Below are positions 1 to 5,990 of a DNA stretch of 6,014 nucleotides, piece after piece. The notes below the pieces were generated by a model that was not told the DNA's origin, ran no database searches, and worked only from the letters and a program-made list of their open reading frames with translations. The stretch's first letter is position 1. Every line of letters begins with the position of its first letter. The position numbers were made by a program, and so were the translations under genes. This DNA comes from Planctomycetota bacterium (GTDB lineage: Bacteria; Planctomycetota; Planctomycetia; Planctomycetales; Planctomycetaceae), in contig JAADHY010000446.1 of NCBI GenBank assembly GCA_013151585.1, forward strand, positions 3,069 through 9,082, given 5' to 3'.

Positions 1-1578
1 GGTGATGATTTCCCGCAATTCGTCGTCCAGCACGAGAAGTTCATGGATGGCGATCCGTCCCGAGAAACCCGTGTGCCGGCAGCGCTTGCAACCCCGCCCG
101 CGATAATAGGTCTCGAGCTCTATCCCCATCCGCTCCATGTCTAGCAGCAGAGCTTTCGGAGCTTCGACCGCCGTCTTGCATTTCGGGCAAATCCGTCGAC
201 ACAGCCGCTGAGCCAGCACCATGTTGAGGGACGCGCCGAGCAAGTAACCCTCGATGCCCATGTCCATCAGACGCGTCACCGTCGAACAGGCATCGTTGGT
301 GTGAAGCGTGCTGAAAACCAAGTGGCCGGTCAGCGCCGCCTGGATGGCGATCCGGGCCGTCTCTTCGTCGCGAATCTCGCCGAGCAGAATCACATCCGGG
401 TCCTGACGCAGCAGGCTGCGAAGAATGTTGGCGAAGGTGAGCCCGATTTTTTCGTTGACCTGAAACTGGTTGACCAACGGCAGTTGAAACTCGATCGGAT
501 CCTCGACGGTACATACGTTGACCTCGATTGAGCTGACTGTGCTCAAGGCCGCGTAAAGGGTGGTGCTCTTGCCGCTGCCTGTGGGCCCCGTGACAAGGAT
601 GATTCCGTTGGGCCGCTGAAGCTGCTCGTTAAACTGCTCCAGAATGTCCGCGCTGAAGCCGAGCTGTTCCAGCGAGAAGTTGACCGTCTGGTTGTCCAGA
701 ATCCGCAGCACGACTTTTTCGCCGAAATTGCACGGCAGGGTGCTCACTCGCAGGTCGATCGGCCGGCCTTCCATGAGCACGTGGATGCGTCCATCCTGAG
801 GGAGCCGGCGCTCGCTGATGTCGAGGTTCGCCATGATCTTGATGCGAGAGGCGACGGCCGGAGCCAGATGGACCGGCGGCTCCAGCGCCAACCGCAACGT
901 CCCGTCGACTCGGTAACGGACGCGCAACTGCCGCTCCGTCGGCTCGATGTGAATGTCACTCGCCCCCTCTTTAACTCCGTTGTAGATGATGTAGTTGACC
1001 AGCTTGATGATGGGGCTGAGCCCGGCGACTTCAGCGTCCGCGCCGATATCTTCGATTTCCTCTTCAATCAACTCCACGGCGTCGCCGCTGGCGTCGTCGA
1101 TGATGTCGTCGATGACGAAAACCTGCTTGTTCGGCAGGTACGTCTGAACCATCCGGCGGATGTCTTTGGCCGAAGCGATGACCGGCTGAATGTCGCAGCG
1201 CGCAATATCCCGCAACTGATCGAGCAAGAAAACGTTGGTCGGCTCGGCAACTGCGACCGTCAGTACGTTTCGAATTTTGAAGAGAGGCAGAACCGTATGC
1301 TTCTCGATGAACTCGCGTGGGATGGTCTCAAAGATTTTGGGGTCGAACATGCGGCTGTCGAGTTTGACGTGTGGCACGCCGAACTCGATCGCCAAGCACT
1401 CCAAAACTTGCTCTTCCGTGCAGAACCCCTGTTCGATCAACACTTCTCCCAGCAGCTTGCTGCCGGCCGACGCCTGCTGTTCCTGCAGCGCCAACTGCAG
1501 TTGATCGGGAGTCAAGTAGCCCCGATCGATCAGCAGATCGCCCAACCGGGCTCGAGCTTGGAGAAGTGATGCCACCAT
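1..1578 (-). CDS. GspE/PilB-family type II secretion / type IV pilus assembly ATPase with MshEN N-domain (C-terminus cut by window edge)
   Basis: Cytoplasmic hexameric motor ATPase that powers assembly of a type IV pilus or type II secretion pseudopilus. The frame is open from an ATG at 1578 to base 1 (526 codons, no stop), so the last few dozen residues lie outside. Residues 11-67 form a MshEN-type tandem motif: R11-L-G through Q34, then a second copy L43-G through F66. An acidic linker (about 157-183, 13 of 27 residues Asp/Glu) leads to the ATPase core. The core shows Walker A GPTGSGKST (331-339), Asp box TVEDPIEF (357-364), Walker B DVILLGEIRD (395-404), His box TGHLVFSTLH (417-426), and a zinc-type tetracysteine C464/C467 and C497/C500. 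The Shine-Dalgarno site is weak (only GAGA about 6 bp upstream); ATG is followed directly by GTG, so the start hardly varies. It begins 63 bp after the STAS gene. The family is certain; GspE versus PilB/MshE cannot be settled without the downstream genes. It is an assembly-type ATPase, not a PilT retraction ATPase, given the MshEN domain and tetracysteine. Confidence 0.97.
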   Translation of the reverse strand, partial: MVASLLQARARLGDLLIDRGYLTPDQLQLALQEQQASAGSKLLGEVLIEQGFCTEEQVLECLAIEFGVPHVKLDSRMFDPKIFETIPREFIEKHTVLPLFKIRNVLTVAVAEPTNVFLLDQLRDIARCDIQPVIASAKDIRRMVQTYLPNKQVFVIDDIIDDASGDAVELIEEEIEDIGADAEVAGLSPIIKLVNYIIYNGVKEGASDIHIEPTERQLRVRYRVDGTLRLALEPPVHLAPAVASRIKIMANLDISERRLPQDGRIHVLMEGRPIDLRVSTLPCNFGEKVVLRILDNQTVNFSLEQLGFSADILEQFNEQLQRPNGIILVTGPTGSGKSTTLYAALSTVSSIEVNVCTVEDPIEFQLPLVNQFQVNEKIGLTFANILRSLLRQDPDVILLGEIRDEETARIAIQAALTGHLVFSTLHTNDACSTVTRLMDMGIEGYLLGASLNMVLAQRLCRRICPKCKTAVEAPKALLLDMERMGIELETYYRGRGCKRCRHTGFSGRIAIHELLVLDDELREIIT

Positions 1579-1641
1579 GATTCTCGTCGGATTTGTTTTG
1601 ATGGGCTCTTGGGGAAAGACCTTGCGAGTCCGCCACCGGGC

Positions 1642-1977
1642 TCATTGAAAACTGGCCACCGCGTCGATCACGGATTCGAAAATGTCAAAACGTTGGTCTA
1701 GCCGCGTGATCTCGAAAATCTTTCGGCCCGGATCGTGAAGTCCGCAAATCTTCAGGTTCCCTCCTTTTTCGCGCAGCCGATCCTGCGCGTCCAGCAATGC
1801 GGTCAGGCCGGCACTGTCGTAGGTATCGCTGCGATCCATTTGCGCAACGATGTTCACGATGCCTCGGCCGATCGCGCCCTCCAAGGCGGATAGAAACCGT
1901 TCGGCCGTCTCTTCGGTCATCTCGTCCGGCGTGTGGACGACCATCACATTTCCAAATGTTTCCGTCGTGATCTGCAT
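1642..1977 (-). CDS. STAS-domain protein, anti-sigma-factor-antagonist type (SpoIIAA/RsbV-like)
   Basis: Small cytoplasmic protein of 111 residues, the usual length for a single STAS domain. The N-terminal beta strands (roughly 1-16), the hydrophobic strand IVNIVAQM (40-47) and the motif D54-S55-A56-G57-L58 followed by TALLDA are typical. By alignment with SpoIIAA, S55 matches the serine that is phosphorylated by the partner kinase to switch binding. Later segments, LKICGL and a C-terminal FDIFESVIDAV, also fit the fold. Family role: the unphosphorylated STAS protein binds an anti-sigma factor or other target and releases its client; phosphorylation blocks this. No serine kinase (RsbW/SpoIIAB type) or PP2C phosphatase gene is in the window, so the real target is unknown. 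It lies 45 bp after the cyclase stop and 63 bp before the ATPase, which suggests a role in their pathway. No good Shine-Dalgarno site is near the ATG; GAGGAA lies about 29 bp upstream, too far away. Confidence 0.93.
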   Translation of the reverse strand: MQITTETFGNVMVVHTPDEMTEETAERFLSALEGAIGRGIVNIVAQMDRSDTYDSAGLTALLDAQDRLREKGGNLKICGLHDPGRKIFEITRLDQRFDIFESVIDAVASFQ

Positions 1978-2022
1978 GGTTCGACCAATCCCGGGGCTCG
2001 CCGATTCCTCTTCGAAGGATGC

Positions 2023-3534
2023 CTATAGTGAGGGAGCTTGACCCGACGTCAGCCCGACAGACTCCGGGACGTAACACACGACCCGATTACGCCCTTGTTG
2101 TTTGGCTTCGTAAAGAGCTTCATCGGCGACACGGACCAGGTCGCGCGACGAAGCAATTTCTTCGGTCCGTTCGGCTACGCCGAAACTGGCCGTAACGCGT
2201 AGTTCTTGTCCTTCGAAAACCAGGACTTGATTCGCCAAATGCTGCCGCAGAGTCTCGGCCAGCTCCCGAGCCCGTTCCAGGTCGGAGCCTGGCAGCGCGC
2301 AGACGAACTCTTCTCCGCCATAGCGGCCGAGGATGGCGTCGTCTGGCATCACGGCTCGCCAAAGCCGAGCTACCTCGCGCAGCACATGATCGCCCGCCTG
2401 GTGGCCATACGTGTCATTGAATTTCTTGAAGTGATCGACGTCGCTCATAATGACGGCCAGCGGACTTCCGTCGGCTTCGGCCTGCCCGACCAATCCGTCC
2501 AGCTCTTCACGGAAACTGGCATGGTTGAGCAACCCGGTCAGACCGTCGTGGCGCGCCATGTCTTCGATGCGCTTGAAAAGCTGAGCATTTTTGATTCCCA
2601 AAGCGCAATTGTGCGACAGGATGTACAGCATCCGGACGAAGGTCAGCGAGCTGTCTTCCACCTCGTCGACGACCAGCAAGCCGAGCAGCTCTCCACCGAC
2701 GGTCAAAGGAGCGATAGCGTCGGGCATCGAGGGGTCTTCTTGCAGGATGCTGCGAAGGTTGTAGTCCCGCTCGACACTTTGGCGTGTCAGGATTTGTCGA
2801 TTCTCGATGACCCAGCGGGCCGCTCCCTGATTCGGCTTCGGCACGTACCGCGGGTTGTCGCGACACTTGCCTGAGTCTGCCCGGCGCAGGGTTTTGTCGG
2901 CGGGGTTCCAGAAGTAGAGCTGGCAGCTCTGGCATTTTAGAGAAGACCGGGCCGTGTCGAGGATGGTCGGAACCAAAGTCTCGAGGTCCAGATTCGTGGA
3001 AATCCGCTGCGCGACGTCTTGCAAAGTCAGCAGAAGCATGGCGAAGTTGATCGTTTCTCGCTGCGAGAGCTGGCCGCTACCGGCATGCGGACCGCCCGGA
3101 CGCTCGGTTCCGGCGGATTGCTGAGCCCGTTGCTCTTCCCGCTTGTCTCGCTCGTACAAAGCGCGAACGTACTGCGTCGTTTGTTTGTGGAGTTGAGCGA
3201 TGTCACCATCCAGTTGCTCCATAACAGCCAGGATCATACCGGCGATGGCGAGCAGGGATGCGGCTCCGATCGCCGGCGTCAACCAACAGGCCGCGCCTCC
3301 GCTTTGCCCGACGCAGAACCACCATCCGGCCAGGGAAACGGCGCACGCCGCGAAAGCGGTCACCATGGCCGTCGTTCGCTGGCCGGACAACGCCGCTGCG
3401 CAAGTGGGGATCGCCGCCAGCGCAAAGGGCGTCACCGCCCCGCCCAACGTCCCCGTCAGACAGCCCAGCGGGACGGACGCCGCGACCAGCACGAGATAAA
3501 GCCAGATCGGAATCGACTCTAAGATGTCACGCAT
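2023..3534 (-). CDS. Membrane-anchored GAF-GGDEF diguanylate cyclase
   Basis: Predicted to make cyclic di-GMP from two GTP at the inner face of the membrane. Counted from the ATG at 3534 (504 residues): four hydrophobic segments at about 10-27, 32-49, 57-75 and 86-105, a polar helical stretch (about 106-140), a low-complexity Gly/Ser/Pro linker, a GAF domain (about 167-320) and a GGDEF domain from R328. Active-site features are all present: D365 in SDVDHFKKFND, N373, D382 and the signature GGEEF at 406-410. The inhibitory I-site RxxD is absent: the equivalent positions 397-400 read PDDA. The membrane part holds five cysteines (25, 45, 64, 74, 83) and the GAF has a CxxC (201-204) plus C224. 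No sizeable periplasmic domain is seen, so any signal is likely sensed in the membrane or by the GAF. Start: a GTG at 3573 would add 13 residues (V/MGSVWLECWRQNL) and sit only 13 bp after the receiver stop; I prefer the ATG because the membrane segment then follows at once. Neither start has a clear Shine-Dalgarno site. Confidence 0.95.
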   Translation of the reverse strand: MRDILESIPIWLYLVLVAASVPLGCLTGTLGGAVTPFALAAIPTCAAALSGQRTTAMVTAFAACAVSLAGWWFCVGQSGGAACWLTPAIGAASLLAIAGMILAVMEQLDGDIAQLHKQTTQYVRALYERDKREEQRAQQSAGTERPGGPHAGSGQLSQRETINFAMLLLTLQDVAQRISTNLDLETLVPTILDTARSSLKCQSCQLYFWNPADKTLRRADSGKCRDNPRYVPKPNQGAARWVIENRQILTRQSVERDYNLRSILQEDPSMPDAIAPLTVGGELLGLLVVDEVEDSSLTFVRMLYILSHNCALGIKNAQLFKRIEDMARHDGLTGLLNHASFREELDGLVGQAEADGSPLAVIMSDVDHFKKFNDTYGHQAGDHVLREVARLWRAVMPDDAILGRYGGEEFVCALPGSDLERARELAETLRQHLANQVLVFEGQELRVTASFGVAERTEEIASSRDLVRVADEALYEAKQQGRNRVVCYVPESVGLTSGQAPSL

Positions 3535-3586
3535 CAAATTCTGCCGCCAACACTCCAACCAGACCGAACCCACCAGCCGGAAAAAC

Positions 3587-3973
3587 TCACGCTTCCGTCC
3601 GCGCCGTCTCCACCAGCGTCTGCACCTGCTTCAGCAGTTCCCGAGGGCTGAACGGCTTGACCACGACTCCGGCAATGTCTAATTCTCGCCGAAGCTCGTC
3701 TTCATCCACTTCAAATCCCTTGGCGGTCAACAGCAGGACGGGGATGTCGCGAGTTTGCTCGCATTCCCGCATGCGCCGGATCAAGTCCAATCCGTTCAAT
3801 CGCGGCATCTGGAAGTCGGTGATCACCACGTCCGGCCGCTCCCGCTGAATCAATTCCCATCCGGCTTGGCCGTCGGCCGCCCACTGGACCGTCAGCCCCG
3901 CCTTGGAGAGTTTCATACTGATCGCCCGCGTGATATGGGCCTCGTCGTCACACACAATGACTCGATTCGTCAT
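3587..3973 (-). CDS. Stand-alone response regulator receiver (CheY-like)
   Basis: Single receiver domain of 128 residues with no output domain. Visible landmarks: acidic pocket D9-D10, phospho-acceptor D53 in VVITDFQMP, switch threonine T83 in LLLTAKG, and K106 in VVVKPFSP. It should accept phosphate at D53 from the kinase encoded just upstream and signal by protein-protein contact. Start: an ATG at 4027 in the same frame would add 18 residues and overlap the kinase gene by 13 bp, but the ATG at 3973 has a strong GGGAGGAG site 7 bp upstream and gives the usual receiver N-terminus (MTNRVIVCDDE), so 3973 is chosen. The gap to the kinase stop is 41 bp. The target is unknown; the cyclase that follows is a candidate partner by position only. 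The segment after T83 (GFEVDEDELRREL) is somewhat longer and more acidic than usual, a minor variation. Confidence 0.95.
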   Translation of the reverse strand: MTNRVIVCDDEAHITRAISMKLSKAGLTVQWAADGQAGWELIQRERPDVVITDFQMPRLNGLDLIRRMRECEQTRDIPVLLLTAKGFEVDEDELRRELDIAGVVVKPFSPRELLKQVQTLVETARTEA

Positions 3974-3980
3974 CGGCCAG

Positions 3981-3988
3981 CTCCTCCC
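3981..3988 (-). promoter_or_regulatory. Shine-Dalgarno site of the receiver gene
   Basis: GGGAGGAG lies 7 bp upstream of the ATG at 3973. It is the strongest ribosome binding site in the window and decides the start of the receiver in favour of 3973 over the in-frame ATG at 4027. It falls in the 41-bp gap after the kinase gene. Confidence 0.75.
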
Positions 3989-4014
3989 AGCATTTCGGCG
4001 TTCCGTGAGAAATC

Positions 4015-5469
4015 CTATGCACTGCACAAGACCCGTTCCGTTCTCCGCTTCGGCTCCAAATGTCCCAGCGGAAGCTTTAAGGTGAAACAGGTCCCTTCAT
4101 CCACCCTGGACGTCACACGGATCGATCCGTTGTGGACGTCCGTTATGATGTAATGCACCAGGGCCAGTCCGAGGCCCGTCCCAGACGCCGCCTTGTTGTT
4201 CTCGGGAACGCGATAGAAGCGATCGAAAATGTGAGGCAGCGAGTCTTCCGGAATCCCCATGCCCGTGTCTCGCACTTCAATGACGGCCTGATCCTCTTCC
4301 ATCCGGCTGCGCAGACGCACTTCTCCGCCGGAAGGGGTGTACTTCACTGCGTTGGAGAGCAAGTTGATGATCGCCTGGCCGAACAGTTCCGGATCGACAT
4401 GAACCGGCAGGTACAGCTCGCTCAGTTCCGTGACGAACCGAATCTGCTTCTCTTCGGCGACAGGGCGGATGACATCGGCCGCTTTTTCCAACTGTTCGTT
4501 CAATTCACAGTCTTGCCGCTGGATTTTGATGACCCCGCTTTCGATGCGGGCCAGATTCAGCATGCTGTTGATCATTCGCGTCAGACGGTCGACCTGGGCA
4601 TCGATGAACCCGTAAAGTTCCTGTTGTTCCTCCGGATCGGCCACGTCGCCATCCATGAGCATCTCGATGAAGGCCTTGATACTGGCCAGCGGCGTCTTCA
4701 TTTCGTGAGAGACCGCCGAGACGAATTCGGCATGCCGTGTCTTGGCCAGCCGTTCATCACGGATGTCGGACAAGACCGTCACGACTCCCAAGTGCACACC
4801 GCCCTCCCCGTAGACGTTCACGGCTTTTCCCCGGTATGCGATGACCTCGCCTCCAACGCTTAATTCCAGCTCAGTGGACCGCTGGCTGGTCGCGGACGCG
4901 CGCAATCGCGTCTCCAGGACCAAATCGCGGAGTGCCGGCAACGAAGCCAGATCCAGAGATTCAAAAGCCTCTTCCGCTCCGTCTTTATCGCCGCGTCCGA
5001 AGAGCCTCAAAGCTGCCGGATTGCAGTAAAGAATTCGATCTTCTGAATCTGTCACCAACACCGGCGTATCCAGCGCGCTAAACGCCATCTCCAAGCGGCG
5101 CACCTTCTGGCTCCGCACCTGGACCAGTGCCTCCAGTTCCAGCCGATGCCGCACTTCTCGCTGCAACCGCGACTCGATCGAACGAAGATGCTCCGCCGCC
5201 ACATCGATCAGGCAGCCGAACGGCCCTTCGCGCGGGGACGTGGCGGATGACCAACCGGGTTGCCGCAGCGAATCCGCCGTCCGCTGAGCCCACCGGGCGA
5301 TGATTCCCCAAGTCAGAAGCGATGTGGTCACACTGGCGAAAACCGCAACCCCGGCGGCCGACCAACCGCCCCAAGTCCAGAGCCCCACCAGACCGGACAG
5401 CGCGGCCGAAGCGGCTGTCACAACGACTCCGACCTGCACAGTCTTTCCATCTACCGAGATTCCTCGCAT
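4015..5469 (-). CDS. Membrane PAS-domain sensor histidine kinase (PhoR/WalK-like HisKA class)
   Basis: Sensor kinase of 484 residues that should autophosphorylate on histidine and pass phosphate to the next gene's receiver. Order of parts: two hydrophobic segments (about 11-31 and 37-58) joined by a very short Trp/Gly loop, so there is almost no periplasmic domain; a helical coiled-coil-like linker (about 87-128); a PAS domain (about 129-240, with TPVLVTDSEDRILYCNPAA); HisKA with H255 in VSHEMKTPL; N-box with N373 in NLLSNAVKYTP; G1 box D401-T-G-M-G; F-box DRFYR (416-420); and G2 box GTGLGL (430-435). E256 and T259 form the HExxT pattern linked to phosphatase activity in HisKA kinases, so it may both add and remove phosphate. 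The ATG at 5469 has an AGGTGA site 9 bp upstream. It is the first gene of the putative operon. The ligand is unknown; PAS sensing in the cytoplasm or membrane-proximal sensing is most likely. All catalytic boxes look intact. Confidence 0.96.
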   Translation of the reverse strand: MRGISVDGKTVQVGVVVTAASAALSGLVGLWTWGGWSAAGVAVFASVTTSLLTWGIIARWAQRTADSLRQPGWSSATSPREGPFGCLIDVAAEHLRSIESRLQREVRHRLELEALVQVRSQKVRRLEMAFSALDTPVLVTDSEDRILYCNPAALRLFGRGDKDGAEEAFESLDLASLPALRDLVLETRLRASATSQRSTELELSVGGEVIAYRGKAVNVYGEGGVHLGVVTVLSDIRDERLAKTRHAEFVSAVSHEMKTPLASIKAFIEMLMDGDVADPEEQQELYGFIDAQVDRLTRMINSMLNLARIESGVIKIQRQDCELNEQLEKAADVIRPVAEEKQIRFVTELSELYLPVHVDPELFGQAIINLLSNAVKYTPSGGEVRLRSRMEEDQAVIEVRDTGMGIPEDSLPHIFDRFYRVPENNKAASGTGLGLALVHYIITDVHNGSIRVTSRVDEGTCFTLKLPLGHLEPKRRTERVLCSA

Positions 5470-5478
5470 TTGCTGTCG

Positions 5479-5486
5479 TCACCTTT
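5479..5486 (-). promoter_or_regulatory. Shine-Dalgarno site of the histidine kinase gene
   Basis: AAAGGTGA contains AGGTGA, a match to the anti-Shine-Dalgarno complement, ending 9 bp before the ATG at 5469. This supports the kinase start. Confidence 0.6.
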
Positions 5487-5559
5487 CCATAGACCGCAAC
5501 GCATCCCGCTCAAGGAAACGTCTTGGCCATCCTTCCCCCATCAACGGCGCGGTTGGGAA

Positions 5560-5579
5560 GGCCACGGTTTTTCGTGGCC
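5560..5579. repeat. Inverted repeat / hairpin in the putative leader of the kinase gene
   Basis: GGCCACG and its perfect reverse complement CGTGGCC flank a 6-base loop (GTTTTT on the plus strand), giving a 7-bp stem, five of the seven pairs G-C. It lies 90 bp upstream of the kinase ATG. There is no T-run after the stem on the minus strand, so it does not look like a standard terminator. It could be an RNA structure in the leader or an operator. Confidence 0.5.
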
Positions 5580-5695
5580 GGTTGAGCCGGTCTTTTCCAA
5601 CGCTGCAGAACGCGCCCGTCGCATCGCAACTGACGCGCGCTGTCCCGTTCTCGCGGAGTACGGGCAGAACCGCCCTGGCTAGACCAACCATGGTA

Positions 5696-5724
5696 ACTCT
5701 AGGTCACGATTCGGGTTCTGTCCA
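5696..5724 (-). promoter_or_regulatory. Candidate sigma70-like promoter for the five-gene cluster
   Basis: On the minus strand TGGACA (5719-5724, 5 of 6 to TTGACA) is followed after exactly 17 bp by TAGAGT (5696-5701, 4 of 6 to TATAAT). Transcription would start near 5689 and give a leader of about 220 nt before the kinase ATG. Matches of this quality arise by chance, and promoter rules for this lineage are not certain, so this is a weak call. Confidence 0.25.
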
Positions 5725-5810
5725 ACAGCGAGTGGACGCCGCACAAGCGACGATAAAGTCGGGTGTCAGGCCGACTTGCTTCGATTTCGAACACCGACCG
5801 TCGCGTGAAA

Positions 5811-5823
5811 AGCCGTGCCGGCT
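5811..5823 (-). terminator. Very weak terminator-like hairpin
   Basis: On the minus strand AGCCG-GCA-CGGCT forms a 5-bp stem with a 3-base loop and is followed by TTTC. The stem is short and the T-run brief. Its position, between the window edge and the promoter candidate at 5696-5724, would suit the end of an upstream minus-strand transcript, but no upstream gene is recognised. Confidence 0.15.
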
Positions 5824-5871
5824 AGACATGCCACCGTTTAGCTTGCTCGGCGTCAATTTCGGGCGGCCTCG

Positions 5872-5881
5872 GAGCCGGCTC
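5872..5881. repeat. 10-bp perfect palindrome
   Basis: GAGCCGGCTC is a perfect 10-bp palindrome that does not extend further. In GC-rich DNA such a site is not rare; it may be chance or a protein-binding site. Confidence 0.3.
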
Positions 5882-5958
5882 GGTGTCCCGACTCATCGCG
5901 TTTCCCGCGCACGGCCGGGAGCACAGGGGGACGTGTTCCTGGGCCGGTCCTTCCCTAT

Positions 5959-5980
5959 GGCGAGGCCGACGGCGAGGCCG
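5959..5980. repeat. 10-bp direct repeat, two copies
   Basis: GGCGAGGCCG occurs twice (5959-5968 and 5971-5980) with a 2-bp spacer, giving a 12-bp period close to one helical turn. The second copy overlaps the palindrome at 5978-5990. Confidence 0.5.
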
Positions 5981-5990
5981 TTCTGAACGG
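5978..5990. repeat. 13-bp operator-like palindrome
   Basis: CCGTTC and GAACGG form perfect 6-bp arms around a single T. Together with the adjacent direct repeat this makes a compact cluster of symmetric elements about 510 bp upstream of the kinase start. A regulator binding site is possible; no regulator is identified. Confidence 0.35.

Noticed and set aside
781..1569. Long plus-strand open frame (262 codons) opposite the ATPase gene
   Set aside because: It lies fully antisense to the ATPase, whose motifs are unmistakable, and the translated plus-strand protein shows no recognisable motif. It is a by-product of codon bias.
1978..2040. Possible internal promoter (TATAGG on the minus strand) ahead of the STAS gene
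   Set aside because: The best -35 match lies about 19 bp away and is poor; the signal is no better than chance.
2206..2874. Plus-strand open frame (222 codons) opposite the cyclase
   Set aside because: Antisense to the GAF-GGDEF coding region, with no domain and no ribosome binding site of note.
3974..4027. Longer start for the receiver at 4027
   Set aside because: Adds 18 residues ahead of a complete receiver fold and overlaps the kinase gene; the ATG at 3973 has a strong Shine-Dalgarno site.
4132..4863. Plus-strand open frame (243 codons) opposite the histidine kinase
   Set aside because: Antisense to the HisKA/HATPase region; composition is His/Arg/Asp-rich as expected from reverse reading of a GC-rich gene.
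5479..5691. Minus-strand 70-codon open frame ending 9 bp before the kinase ATG
   Set aside because: The spacing would suit an operon, but the product has no recognisable motif, no good ribosome binding site was seen, and it would occupy the putative leader. Conservation in relatives would be needed to revive it.
5300..5986. Plus-strand open frame (228 codons) spanning the kinase 5' end and the upstream region
   Set aside because: About a quarter is antisense to the kinase N-terminus; the rest is Arg/Pro/Ser-rich with no motif, membrane segment or family resemblance.
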